From IMG/VR virus record IMGVR_UViG_3300032291_003084, positions 1 to 26,995 of that record: a stretch of DNA of 26,995 nt. One strand, 5' to 3'. Origin of the DNA: a virus. The position numbers and the translations under genes are program-made. Of this stretch, positions 1-8,001 are shown piece after piece (within the stretch, counting starts at the first letter, position 1; each line of letters opens with the position of its first letter). The notes under the pieces were generated by a model. It was given only the letters and a program-made list of their open reading frames with translations, searched no databases and was not told the DNA's origin.

Positions 1-131
1 GTAAGGTGTCGGTCGTCTTCCGCCGCTTTGAGCGCGGCCTCTGCCTTCTCGGCGCGGGCTTTCCACTCCGCGACCTTGGCAGCGAGGAAGTCGTTGAGTT
101 CGCGGAGTTCGTTCACCTGCTCCTCGCTCAC
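1..131 (-). CDS. Partial coiled-coil protein (N-terminus only)
   Basis: The first 43 codons of a minus-strand gene run off the left edge of the window. It starts at a GTG (129-131) that overlaps the TGA of the glycosyltransferase-like gene as GTGA. A strong Shine-Dalgarno sequence, GGAGGG, sits a few bases upstream and decides this start. The visible peptide begins SEEQVNELRELNDFLAAKV and continues rich in Ala, Glu and Lys with heptad-like spacing, so it should form a helical coiled coil. It is probably co-translated with the gene before it. No function can be assigned from this fragment; small phage structural or scaffolding-like proteins are possible but unproven. Confidence 0.7.
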   Translation of the reverse strand, partial: MSEEQVNELRELNDFLAAKVAEWKARAEKAEAALKAAEDDRHL

Positions 132-736
132 AGCCGTCCCTCCTTCACGCACTGGATGAGCTGTTGCTTGGCGTCTTTGTGAAAGATGACCGCGTCGGGG
201 CGGATCACTCCGAGGTCTGGCGGGAAATCGTGGTGGCGCTCGATGTCGCCGTTTGTCTTATACCACGCGTAGTGATGCTGGATGAGCGGGGTGCGGTGGA
301 CGAGGCCCATGCAGTTGCTCACCACCCAGCCGTCGAACCCGTCGTGCGTGATACCGTCTGGGATGATGTCGTCAATCTCGCCACTGAACACACCTATGCC
401 CCCGATGCGGTCGTGGGGTGCATTGTAGTCGGACGCCCACATCATGTGGCAGCCGTAACGCTTCGCGTTCTGCCACTCTGCCGTGATGGCGGCGAGCCAC
501 CCCTTTCGCAGGGGAATCGAGTCAGCCTCCAGCCAGAAGAAGTCTTTCCCTTTCATGTGCTTCGCGACTTGCTTGAACGACCAGTTTGGCAGTCCGGGGT
601 ACACGAGTCCCGTGGGCTCGGGCCGGGTGAAGGGTGTCGCCACCGTGCCGTCGAGTTCGCGACACCACGACACGAGATTGTCAACGGCGCTGCGCTGTGT
701 CGGCGGGCGGTAGATGATGACGGGGAGGGAGGTCAT
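128..736 (-). CDS. Glycosyltransferase-like protein (GT-A fold type)
   Basis: This is a 202-aa protein. The ATG at 734-736 overlaps the TGA of the upstream methyltransferase as ATGA and is preferred over an in-frame GTG at 758-760. The segment FFWLEADSIPLRKGWL (about residues 67-81) resembles the metal-binding acidic motif of GT-A glycosyltransferases found in phages, which carry a WxEPDxxPL-like core; here EAD stands at that place. GIGVFSG (about 113-119) and a C-terminal VIFHKDAKQQLI also fit that family. It would transfer a sugar in the cytoplasm to an unknown acceptor, for example DNA bases or a virion protein. Coupling to a methyltransferase suggests a shared modification task, but this is inference. 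The exact donor and acceptor cannot be read from the sequence. Confidence 0.6.
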   Translation of the reverse strand: MTSLPVIIYRPPTQRSAVDNLVSWCRELDGTVATPFTRPEPTGLVYPGLPNWSFKQVAKHMKGKDFFWLEADSIPLRKGWLAAITAEWQNAKRYGCHMMWASDYNAPHDRIGGIGVFSGEIDDIIPDGITHDGFDGWVVSNCMGLVHRTPLIQHHYAWYKTNGDIERHHDFPPDLGVIRPDAVIFHKDAKQQLIQCVKEGRL

Positions 737-1308
737 GCTTTCAGGTAAATGAAGCAGCACTGCGCCAGAGCACCGTGCTGCGTTTGGTCGAGGTCACGAT
801 CCCATGTGAGGTTGAGACGGTATTGGTCAAGCTCAAGCCGGGCATCCACGAGCGTCAGCCCTGCTTCGAGTCCGATGCGTCGCATGTCGCGCATCGTGTA
901 GAACGGATGCTTGGGACGCTGCAACGGATCAATCAAATCGAAGGACGCCTTGTGATCGGCATTGTAGCGCGAGGGCCACTGCTGCCGTTCGTAGAACGTC
1001 CACGACGGGACGAGGACGTAGAGGTAGCCGCCATCCTTGAGAACCCGGCCCCAGTTCGACAAGGCCACCGGCACGTCGGTCATGTGCTCCAAGCAGTGAG
1101 CCGAGACCACGGTGTCGAAGGAACGGTCGTCGAGGGAGGCGAGATACTGGGCGTCGCCATCGGCCAAGTCCCACCCACGGACGACGTGAGGCGGTGGCAA
1201 CTTGATCGGGTCAGGCCCGCAGCCGATGTCGAGGACACTCCCTCGAATATGCTCGTAGTCGCCGTTGCGGTAACGGGCGTTGTGGGATTTGGACATCTCG
1301 TTGCTCAT
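733..1308 (-). CDS. Class I SAM-dependent methyltransferase
   Basis: This is a 191-aa protein. Start chosen: ATG at 1306-1308, preceded by GAGGAGGG and GAGGGG Shine-Dalgarno-like runs in the 40-bp gap after terL; an upstream in-frame extension would run back into terL. Motif I is VLDIGCG (residues 25-31), the acidic loop GWDLADGD is at 45-52, and HCLEHM (71-76) followed by a KDGGYLYVLVP strand (91-101) is typical of methyltransferase_11/23-type Rossmann folds. It transfers a methyl group from S-adenosylmethionine. There is no DPPY or PC motif, so it is not a recognisable DNA methyltransferase; small molecules, sugars or proteins are likelier substrates. It is translationally coupled (ATGA) to the glycosyltransferase-like gene, so the pair may build one modified glycan. 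Confidence 0.8.
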   Translation of the reverse strand: MSNEMSKSHNARYRNGDYEHIRGSVLDIGCGPDPIKLPPPHVVRGWDLADGDAQYLASLDDRSFDTVVSAHCLEHMTDVPVALSNWGRVLKDGGYLYVLVPSWTFYERQQWPSRYNADHKASFDLIDPLQRPKHPFYTMRDMRRIGLEAGLTLVDARLELDQYRLNLTWDRDLDQTQHGALAQCCFIYLKA

Positions 1309-1348
1309 GCGTCGGAAACCCCTCAACCCTCCTCGTGTTATCGTCAAG

Positions 1349-3319
1349 CTAAATCGGATACCGGCCCACATTTGCCCAGCCTTTCGACGACCCGAGCGTC
1401 TTGGGGGCGAGGTCGGTGTACTTGCCCTTGCCCGTCGGCGCAGAAGTCGCGGCGATCAGGGCTTCCCACCTCGCGTCGGTCGGTGGCCCGGCCACCTTGA
1501 CCTTGGTCGCCGCTCGCACGTTCGGCGTGAGGCCGAGGCGTCGGCGGGCGATCTCGATGCAGCCGAAGAAGGCGTCGGCCCGGTCGGGGGATTTCCCGCT
1601 GGTGCGCTTCCGCATTTCCTTCTTCGATTCTACCTCCATCACGTCCCGCCCGGTGAGGCGGTAGAGGCGAGCGGCCATCTGCATGCAGGTGGCGTTGTCG
1701 AGTCCGCGAATCTGGCCTCCACGCATGAGGTCTTTCCCGACGCCCCACAACTCGGAGACTTTGTTGGCAAATCGCTTGTTGCCGGGGCGAGGGTCAGTCG
1801 CGGACACGGGGCGCTCAGAGGCGTTGCCACCGAAGCTGACCATCTGGAAGTCGCGGCCCATCGTTCCGGCCATGAGTGTCGAGAAGGGGTCGCCCGCTCC
1901 GGTGCTGTCCACGCCACGGTTTGCCACCTCGACGCCATGCCGGTTGCAGGCTGCGTGGAAGGCGATGACGAGCTGCTGGTTGCGATCCACCTGCTTGTTC
2001 GAGGCGTCCACTCCCTTCATCAGGTCGATGGTATCCACGATCTCGATGCCGACGACATTCTTCATCGACAGCGGGTTGTAGTAGGTGCCGACGTTGCAGA
2101 TGCAAACGGGTGCCTCGTCGCCCCCGGTGCTGAATGACGGGTCAAGGAAGGCAACCTTCGTGGGCTTGCTTACCCATGTGGCAACCTTGGCCTGCGAGTT
2201 GGTGGAGGTGATCTCGGCTCCGCTGTAGATGGCGAAGCTGTCCCCATCCGGTGACAGGAATCCGCGCACCATGCGGTAGTACTCCGGTGACTTCTCGCCC
2301 TTGTCGGCGCGGATCTTCTCCAGCTTCTCCAGTGTGAGGAGTCCGGGCCATACCTCACGGCCAGCGACGACGTTGGGAGACTTCTCCCCATCGAAGCGGA
2401 TGCAATAGCCGTTCTTCGTTTCCCAGCCATCCATCGTCTCGTCGATGCTGGCGTAGCCACCCTTCGGCTCCATGACCACTCCGAACGGATCGAAGGGAGA
2501 AGTGGGATTGCCAATGCCGATGAACTGCGAGTGCTCGTTTGATTGCAGGTTGGAAGCGGCTGTCTCGTAGAAGGAGTGCGTGAGCAGGGGAAGCTCGTCT
2601 GCGATGACGATCATCCGGCGAGCCTTGAAACCGATCTTCGTGCTGGCCTCGCCGTCGTGCCCTTTGCCGCCAGCCACTAGCTCGATACCAGCCAGCTTGT
2701 TCTGGGTGCCGTCTGGCATGATGTGGGCGATCTTGCCAGCCGATGACACGAGCTTGCCACCCATGTACTTCTCACCGCCGAACACGCGAGCCGCCTCTTT
2801 CCAGTACCCTTCGATGCGTCCCCAGATTCGGCCACGGGATTCTTGGAGCGTGGTTGAGGTGACGAACACCTTCACGTTGGCGGGGGAGGCGAACCGCTTC
2901 TCGTCGTCCACGATTGCCCCAGCCGGGAACGGCGGTTCTTCCCCAATCAGAAATCGGCAGATGGCATACACGCCAAAGAAGTCCGACTTGCCGGACGAGG
3001 CATGACCGGCCACCGCGAGGTTGTCATAGACGGAAGCCCCTCGAAGCATTCGCATGGCGTAGGGATTCCAGCGAAAGGGGAAGTTGGGCTCGGAGTCCGG
3101 GCGATCCCAGATGAGCGACACCATCCGCATGAAGTGCTCTTCCCACGGCATGAGCTGCGCACCCCGTCGCCGGAAGATGGCGTAGTTGCCGAGGATCAGC
3201 TTCTCGATGGCGATGGCCTGTAGCCTGTCCGGGTCGGTGCCAGCGGGCACACGTTGCAAGCGCGGCCACTTAAAGCCGTACTGGATAACTACGTTTGCGG
3301 GTGCTGGGGTGCGGGCCAT
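1349..3319 (-). CDS. terL: Terminase large subunit (ATPase/nuclease)
   Basis: This 656-aa packaging motor has the expected two-domain layout. The ATPase domain carries a Walker A GHASSGKS (105-112), a Walker B MIVIADE (236-242) and a GIGNPTSPFDPFG coupling motif (about 268-280). The RNase H-like nuclease domain shows AFLDPSF (about 390-396, D393), GVDSTGAGD (D471) and a C-terminal SPDRADAF (D579/D582), giving the usual acidic metal site. It cuts concatemeric DNA and pumps it into the prohead through the portal. The start at 3319 has no Shine-Dalgarno but lies only 9 bp downstream of a good -10 box, suggesting a nearly leaderless message. The expected portal and capsid genes are not in the window and may lie to the left. 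No small terminase gene is adjacent. Confidence 0.93.
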   Translation of the reverse strand: MARTPAPANVVIQYGFKWPRLQRVPAGTDPDRLQAIAIEKLILGNYAIFRRRGAQLMPWEEHFMRMVSLIWDRPDSEPNFPFRWNPYAMRMLRGASVYDNLAVAGHASSGKSDFFGVYAICRFLIGEEPPFPAGAIVDDEKRFASPANVKVFVTSTTLQESRGRIWGRIEGYWKEAARVFGGEKYMGGKLVSSAGKIAHIMPDGTQNKLAGIELVAGGKGHDGEASTKIGFKARRMIVIADELPLLTHSFYETAASNLQSNEHSQFIGIGNPTSPFDPFGVVMEPKGGYASIDETMDGWETKNGYCIRFDGEKSPNVVAGREVWPGLLTLEKLEKIRADKGEKSPEYYRMVRGFLSPDGDSFAIYSGAEITSTNSQAKVATWVSKPTKVAFLDPSFSTGGDEAPVCICNVGTYYNPLSMKNVVGIEIVDTIDLMKGVDASNKQVDRNQQLVIAFHAACNRHGVEVANRGVDSTGAGDPFSTLMAGTMGRDFQMVSFGGNASERPVSATDPRPGNKRFANKVSELWGVGKDLMRGGQIRGLDNATCMQMAARLYRLTGRDVMEVESKKEMRKRTSGKSPDRADAFFGCIEIARRRLGLTPNVRAATKVKVAGPPTDARWEALIAATSAPTGKGKYTDLAPKTLGSSKGWANVGRYPI

Positions 3320-3328
3320 GCGGAGCGC

Positions 3329-3356
3329 ATGATACCCGCTGCCGGTGGCCGGTCAA
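3329..3356 (-). promoter_or_regulatory. Candidate promoter for terL
   Basis: On the minus strand a -35 box TTGACC (3351-3356) is followed after 16 bp by TATCAT (3329-3334). The start codon of terL begins 9 bp downstream of the -10 box, so transcription starting about 7 bp after the box would leave a leader of only a few bases. The call rests on box matches and position; no start site has been measured. Confidence 0.5.
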
Positions 3357-3874
3357 GGGGCGTCGGCGTAGCGCCAGCCGATGACTTCCGTTTTTGGCGA
3401 GTAGGCGCATGTCTTCCAATCAATATCGTGCGCTGGTGACGGTCTTTGACTTGCCGCACACCGCATAACGTAGTGCAGCATCGCATCCCCGTCGCACGGC
3501 ATCGGATCGCCGGGCGTGTGCTTGATCCACGTCAGGCCATGCGCCTCGAAGGTTTCGGGCTGGGGCTTGGCGCTGTCAGGGTGCGGCATCACGACCTCGT
3601 GGTTCACCTGTTCGGCGAGCACGGCAGCCCGGCCAGCCTTCCACGCGGCAAAAGCCTGTGTCTCTCCTTGCGGAATCTGCGCTGACGCATACCAAGCGTC
3701 GAAAGCCTCACGCTCGGGGTCCACGGGTAGCTTGTAGCCGACTGCGTCGAGCACGGCTTTGACGAAGGCTTCACGGGCGGATCGGTGGTCGCTGTAGCAG
3801 GTCATCGTGTCGATAGCGTTGTATGCAGCCGCCGCTCCGATGTCGGCGAGTTGGGAAAGGGTGGGCGTGTTCAT
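3353..3874 (-). CDS. Phage hypothetical protein with GDxMPCDG/IGWRYAD domain
   Basis: This is a 173-aa protein. ATG 3872-3874 overlaps the TGA of the SNF2 gene. It appears to have three parts: an N-terminal helical segment; a REAFDAWYAS...AFAAWKAGRAA segment (about 55-84), seen in many small phage proteins; and a C-terminal module with GDPMPCDGD (122-130) and IGWRYAD (165-171). That module recurs in the 364-aa protein at 18514-19608. No catalytic motif is seen. There is no Shine-Dalgarno; expression is either coupled to the helicase or comes from the TTGACA box at 3906-3911, which lies in the 3' end of the helicase gene. The function is unknown; the C-terminal module loosely recalls DUF551-like phage domains. 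Confidence 0.7.
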   Translation of the reverse strand: MNTPTLSQLADIGAAAAYNAIDTMTCYSDHRSAREAFVKAVLDAVGYKLPVDPEREAFDAWYASAQIPQGETQAFAAWKAGRAAVLAEQVNHEVVMPHPDSAKPQPETFEAHGLTWIKHTPGDPMPCDGDAMLHYVMRCAASQRPSPAHDIDWKTCAYSPKTEVIGWRYADAP

Positions 3875-5535
3875 AGGGTTTTAGTGTGCTCGGTGCTTGC
3901 GGTATTGTCAACCACTTTCGTCATCCGCTCACTCAACTTCTCGTCATCCCGCACAGCTTCGAGGAGCATGAGGGCGGACAGGAGCCGTTGCTCGGTGTCC
4001 CTCTTCTCTTGCAACACGGTAGCCACGGCATCGTCTGCCGTGCCGGGGCACATGAGGCGGTACACCGTCACCACGTCGTGCTGCCCACGGCGTGCGAGGC
4101 GTGCGATCATCTGCTCGTAGAGTTCACGGCTGTAGGTGAGCGACATCCACACCATCGTGGAACTGCCACGCTGGAGGTTGAGGCCGTGGCCCACGGACGC
4201 GGGGTGCGCGACGAGCATGGGTATCTTGCGCTGGTTCCACTGCTCAAGGAGCGCGAGCTGCTGTGTCTCGCTCTTCGCGTCGGCGAAGAACCGGGCGTCG
4301 GGGAACGCCTTCTTGATGCGCTCCTGCTCGTGCTGGTATATGCAGGCAACCAGCAGGGGGGTCTTGACTTCCTTTTTCAACTTCCTCAACGCTCCGATCT
4401 TGAGATCATGGATGTCGTGAATCTTGCGGTCCTCGTCATAAACCGCGCCACTGGTGAACTGGAGCAGTTTCGTGACGAGGGCAGCCGCATTGGCGGCAGT
4501 GATGTTCTTGGTGCCGAGTTGCAAGACAAGCTCCTTCTCGAACTCACGATACTGGCGCATCATGGGATCGGGCATCTTGATCTCAATATCCTCGACGACC
4601 GTGTCGGGCACATCCTTGAGCCAGTCGGAGGATCGCAGGGTGATCGTGATGTCCGCGATGCGCTGCTCAATGGCCTCCTTGGCGTTGGCATTCGGTGCCC
4701 AGTTGTACTGCATGTAGTCGGTCGTGTGGAAGTACGTCCGCTTGAACATCTCGAAGTTGGGGCCGAGACGCTTGCCGTCATCGAGCAGGCGGACTTGCGC
4801 GAACAGGTCGAGGAGGCTGTTGGGTGCCGGGGTGCCGGTGAGCGCGATGCGGTTCGGCACCTTGTCGGCGTTCTCGCGTAGCCATTTACGCAGGCGATTG
4901 CCGCCCTTGTTGTCGGGTGCTTTTAGCTTTGTGGACTCATCGTAAATTATCGTGTCCACGGGAACGTCGCTGCGCCCTTCGAGGTATTCTTCAACGAAGC
5001 CGGGACAGTTTTTCGCGACTTCGTCGAAAAACTGGAGCCACGGAAACAGGCGACCGTTGCGCAGTTCCGCTTTCTCGGATTCGGTCAGCGGGCCGCGCTT
5101 CTTCCGGTTGGGCGACATCATGCATCCGAATGGCAGCTCACCTGTGGAGCGGAGGTGTGACAGTTCATCCTGCGTCGGGGCGCGGCGCTTCTTCACCGTG
5201 ATCGTGCGTGACGTGAGGGCCTCATAGTTGATGAGGTAGATGTGGGCAGCACCGGTGAGGAACGCATGACGACCGGATGGCGTGCGGAGGTTGGCTACCT
5301 TCATCCAGCGAAACTGTTCCCATTGCTTCACCTCAAGGGGCCAAGTGAGATTGACGACGCGGATCGGAGCGATGACGAGGACACCCTTGCATTCGAGGTT
5401 CTGGAACCGCTGGTTGAGGTGGTAAAGGCACCCTGCCGTCTTCCCAATACCACACCCAATCGCCCCGAAGGCTTGGGGGTGTGTGTCAAGGTGGCGTATC
5501 ATTCGCCACTGCGGCTCTTCGGGTTTGAAGATCAT
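3871..5535 (-). CDS. SNF2-family DEAD/DEAH helicase-like ATPase
   Basis: This is a 554-aa superfamily 2 protein. Motif I is GCGIGKT (27-33), motif II is DEST within IIYDESTKLK (199-202), and motif III is LTGTPAPNS (232-240). Motif V is HPASVGHGLNL (444-454) and motif VI is EQMIARLARRGQ (474-485). Phage SNF2 proteins of this type are DNA-dependent ATPases found in replication and recombination modules. It is longer than the usual phage version, apparently because of a charged insertion around residues 112-190 (Lys/Arg-rich, then a WLQFFDEVAKNCPGF helix) before motif II. Both ends overlap neighbours as ATGA: the 74-aa gene upstream and the 173-aa gene downstream. It has no Shine-Dalgarno, so translation probably depends on coupling. 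Confidence 0.9.
   Translation of the reverse strand: MIFKPEEPQWRMIRHLDTHPQAFGAIGCGIGKTAGCLYHLNQRFQNLECKGVLVIAPIRVVNLTWPLEVKQWEQFRWMKVANLRTPSGRHAFLTGAAHIYLINYEALTSRTITVKKRRAPTQDELSHLRSTGELPFGCMMSPNRKKRGPLTESEKAELRNGRLFPWLQFFDEVAKNCPGFVEEYLEGRSDVPVDTIIYDESTKLKAPDNKGGNRLRKWLRENADKVPNRIALTGTPAPNSLLDLFAQVRLLDDGKRLGPNFEMFKRTYFHTTDYMQYNWAPNANAKEAIEQRIADITITLRSSDWLKDVPDTVVEDIEIKMPDPMMRQYREFEKELVLQLGTKNITAANAAALVTKLLQFTSGAVYDEDRKIHDIHDLKIGALRKLKKEVKTPLLVACIYQHEQERIKKAFPDARFFADAKSETQQLALLEQWNQRKIPMLVAHPASVGHGLNLQRGSSTMVWMSLTYSRELYEQMIARLARRGQHDVVTVYRLMCPGTADDAVATVLQEKRDTEQRLLSALMLLEAVRDDEKLSERMTKVVDNTASTEHTKTL
3897..3911 (-). promoter_or_regulatory. 15-bp inverted-repeat element, site 1
   Basis: The minus strand reads TTGAC-AATAC-CGCAA. 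It is one of seven related elements in the window with half-sites TTGAC or TTGCG and a 5-bp centre. TTGACA doubles as a -35 box; a weak CACACT lies 17 bp further on, and the 173-aa gene starts 22 bp beyond the element. It sits inside the last codons of the helicase gene. Confidence 0.45.
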
Positions 5536-5756
5536 GCCAGTGATCGGATTGCGGATTTCAGCCGTTGTAGTTCGCCACGATTTTCTTCTTCCCCTTTTTC
5601 GAGGTGCTTGATCTTCGCTAACGCGCGTTTCAGCATGTTGACGAGCGCGTTCACGTTTTCGGGTTTCCGGTAGTGGTACTCATTCTCCTCGAAGTCTCTG
5701 ACTTGCCAGATGAATACGATCTCTTCGGCGAAGGGGTTGGTGGGTTCGGGTGTCAT
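5532..5756 (-). CDS. Small helical hypothetical protein
   Basis: This is a 74-aa protein. The ATG overlaps the stop of the DNA methyltransferase and is preceded by GGAGG at good spacing. The N-terminal half holds a short aromatic stretch (EEIVFIWQVRDFEENEYHY). The rest is a charged helix, LVNMLKRALAKIKHLEKGEE onwards, with coiled-coil character. It lies between the methyltransferase and the helicase and is coupled to both by ATGA overlaps, so it may be an accessory subunit or oligomerising partner. That role is inference; no known domain is recognised. Confidence 0.75.
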   Translation of the reverse strand: MTPEPTNPFAEEIVFIWQVRDFEENEYHYRKPENVNALVNMLKRALAKIKHLEKGEEENRGELQRLKSAIRSLA

Positions 5757-6937
5757 ACGTCAATGTCCTCCAACGCGAGCTTCGGAACTCCGCAGCGTGC
5801 GCGTGCGATGGTGTAGTATCCTTCGTCCTGCTCCATGCCGATGAACCTGAATCCTTCTTCCTTGCATGCGACGCCCGTGGACCCGCTGCCCATCCAAGGG
5901 TCGAGCACCGTTCCACCGGGCGGCGTGATGAGGCGGCACAGATAGCGCATGAGCGCGATTGGCTTGACCGTTGGGTGGTTGTTCTTCGATGGGTTGAACG
6001 GGCGCTCTCCTCGTTGCGGGATCGCAGCTCCGTCGCCCTTCCACTCCTTGTCTGACAAGTCGGACAGCCCGGCGTTGCGCTCCGATGGTGATACCTTCGC
6101 GCAGTAGAAGAAGCGGGCTGCGGAGCCGGAATCCGCGTACCCGCCGTACCCGCTTTCCCCCCAGCCTTCGGAGGACTGAATGCGGATGCTCCCTTTCCTC
6201 TTAAGGTGCGCCCCGATGGGCGAGCCGCCCTTCGCCTCCGGGAACAGTCCAACCACCTCATCGCTGCCATCATGAATCAGGTTGGCGGGCCAGCGGCCTT
6301 GCTCATTATCCGGTTTTGCTTCACGAGCATAGTTCTTTCCAGACATCGCCACGTTCCCGGACTCTTTAGACCCGGTCTCGGACCACCCGCTCTTATCGTC
6401 GGCGCTGCGATACACACGGCACCCGTCCACGTTGATCGCGCCTGTGTGCCACTTGAGCACGTTGGCTGCGACTGTCCCTTCGAGGGGTTTACGCGCCAGT
6501 GTGATCGGCTCCAGCGCAGGCTTGAGCGCGGTGCCGTACCCTTCCCACTCGCCTTCGAGGTTGTGTGATTTAGGGAACCCCGATCCGTACACCCACGCTA
6601 CCAAGTCACGAATCTCAAAGCCCGCCAGCCGGATACCAAGCGCCATTAAGTCCTGCGTTCGGGTTCCAGCGAAAGCGAGAACGTGCCCACCGGGTTTGAG
6701 CACCCGGTACACCTCACGCCACTGCATCGGCTGCGGGACAAAGTTGTCCCACGCCTTACCCATGAAGCCGCGTTTGCTCTTCACGTCGTGGTGCCCCGTC
6801 TCTAGCCAGTCGCGGAGCATGGCGAGGGCATCGGGTGGATCGCCGAGACCGTATGGCGGGTCGGTGACAACAGCGTCGATGCTGTTATCTGGCAGAGTGG
6901 CAAGGAGCGCGAGATTGTCGCCGTGTAACAGTGTCAT
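5753..6937 (-). CDS. DNA methyltransferase, N4/N6 amino type (beta class)
   Basis: This is a 394-aa protein. The catalytic motif IV TDPPYGL is near the N-terminus (25-31). The SAM-binding motif I, LDPWMGSGSTG (345-355), is near the C-terminus and is preceded by HPTVKP (321-326). This order, with the target-recognition region of about 290 residues between them, marks the beta class of N6-adenine or N4-cytosine methyltransferases. It would methylate phage DNA at a specific sequence using SAM. No restriction endonuclease gene is adjacent, so it is probably an orphan enzyme for anti-restriction or regulation. A strong Shine-Dalgarno (GGAGGGGGAGGT) precedes the ATG at 6935-6937, which also overlaps the stop of the metalloprotease gene. 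The target sequence cannot be predicted. Confidence 0.92.
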   Translation of the reverse strand: MTLLHGDNLALLATLPDNSIDAVVTDPPYGLGDPPDALAMLRDWLETGHHDVKSKRGFMGKAWDNFVPQPMQWREVYRVLKPGGHVLAFAGTRTQDLMALGIRLAGFEIRDLVAWVYGSGFPKSHNLEGEWEGYGTALKPALEPITLARKPLEGTVAANVLKWHTGAINVDGCRVYRSADDKSGWSETGSKESGNVAMSGKNYAREAKPDNEQGRWPANLIHDGSDEVVGLFPEAKGGSPIGAHLKRKGSIRIQSSEGWGESGYGGYADSGSAARFFYCAKVSPSERNAGLSDLSDKEWKGDGAAIPQRGERPFNPSKNNHPTVKPIALMRYLCRLITPPGGTVLDPWMGSGSTGVACKEEGFRFIGMEQDEGYYTIARARCGVPKLALEDIDV

Positions 6938-7383
6938 ACCTCCCCCTCCATGTTGAGCAGGAACTTCTCACGATACGACTGCATCTCGGCAGACGACATG
7001 GAGCCACTGCCGCCTATCTCCGGGTGCATGGCGTGCGCAATGTCTCTGGAGTGCGGCAGGCCAAACACATGCCCGAACTCGTGGATCATGGTGACGTAGA
7101 GGTTGTGACCGTTGCCGATAAACCGCTGCCACCACGTCGTTGCCCACTTCTCTCCGACGGCGATGACGATCTCCCATTTGTCGGGTCCGTGGTGTCGGCA
7201 CTCCGCGATTCGGCCCGGATATTTCTGGCGGTCGATGTTGCCGAAGTGAATGAGGATGTTGGGTGCTGTGGTCTCAAACTCCTTGAGAGCTACGAGGTCA
7301 GAGAGGATGTCGTTCCACTTCGACGCTGCCTTGCGGGCGGATGAGCGGATGGCGGGTTCAGCGAGGTAGGTGAGTGTGGTCAT
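6934..7383 (-). CDS. Matrixin-like zinc metalloprotease
   Basis: This is a 149-aa protein with a textbook metzincin site, HEFGHVFGLPH (101-111). Its three histidines bind zinc and Glu102 is catalytic. A Met-turn candidate AMHP (118-121, M119) follows. It is close to a bare catalytic domain: no signal peptide and no obvious pro-domain cysteine switch are visible. The family cleaves peptide bonds; in a phage it could process a virion or host protein, or act at the cell surface after release. It sits between a hypothetical gene and the DNA methyltransferase, coupled to the latter by ATGA. A GGAG sequence precedes the start. The substrate is unknown, and no secretion signal supports export. Confidence 0.82.
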   Translation of the reverse strand: MTTLTYLAEPAIRSSARKAASKWNDILSDLVALKEFETTAPNILIHFGNIDRQKYPGRIAECRHHGPDKWEIVIAVGEKWATTWWQRFIGNGHNLYVTMIHEFGHVFGLPHSRDIAHAMHPEIGGSGSMSSAEMQSYREKFLLNMEGEV

Positions 7384-7386
7384 GGG

Positions 7387-7980
7387 TCAGGGTTCTCCGA
7401 TCTGGCATTCAGCCGTGTATAGATGTTCAAGGGACTCGAAGCGGGGAAGCTGTTCGCAGGGTTTCTCGAAGGCGGTGTCCACGCTCAGGACGCGGTTGTT
7501 CGGGACGGCTGCAAACCAGCCCTGCTCGACCTGTAGAACGTGGAGTTGTTTATGCTGTTGGGCGTCGTCGGCCAGCGCGTTCCCCTCGAAGTCGATGGTG
7601 AACAGGTAGCGGGCATTCAGGCGCTCAGGAAACCCTTTGATCTTGCGCACGTTGAGGAGCTGCGCGTTGCCGCGCTTCCACAGCGCGAACTCATGCACCG
7701 TGAATGTCGAGGAGAAGGTGTCCCACGGCTGTATCAGCTCCACGTCTGGCAGCTCGCACGGCTTCCAGCATAGGGCTTGGATGGGCAAGCAGAACATGGC
7801 ACCCGCGCACTCATGCTCGTCGAACCGGACTTGGAATTGCAGACTCGCTGCTTCCTGACAGCGGATGCCGAGGATGTGCGCTTTCAGGTACTCGTTCTGT
7901 CCGCTGATGTGGTTCTGCGTGAACTCTTTGCGGACGAGGCAGCGGACGATGGAGGGAGTGTCGGAGAGAATGAATGGCAT
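7387..7980 (-). CDS. Hypothetical protein, 197 aa
   Basis: The protein starts MPFILSDTPSIVRCLVRKEF and is soluble, with alternating hydrophobic strands suggestive of a beta-rich fold (for example RYLFTIDFEG and HEFALWKRGN). It has several Cys and His residues but no clear metal-binding pattern. No known family was recognised. It ends 3 bp before the metalloprotease start. Its own ATG lacks a Shine-Dalgarno and is preceded by the C/A-rich run CCCAACACC. Length, coding bias and tight packing support a real gene. Confidence 0.75.
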   Translation of the reverse strand: MPFILSDTPSIVRCLVRKEFTQNHISGQNEYLKAHILGIRCQEAASLQFQVRFDEHECAGAMFCLPIQALCWKPCELPDVELIQPWDTFSSTFTVHEFALWKRGNAQLLNVRKIKGFPERLNARYLFTIDFEGNALADDAQQHKQLHVLQVEQGWFAAVPNNRVLSVDTAFEKPCEQLPRFESLEHLYTAECQIGEP

Positions 7981-8001
7981 GGTGTTGGGATTCGTTGGTC
8001 A

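Noticed and set aside
1342-1347. TTGACG before the methyltransferase gene as a further copy of the 15-bp element
   Set aside because: The second half-site (CACGA) matches poorly and the -10 position is occupied by the Shine-Dalgarno run.
775-1500. 241-aa plus-strand frame
   Set aside because: It is antisense to the methyltransferase and the end of terL and shows no domain.
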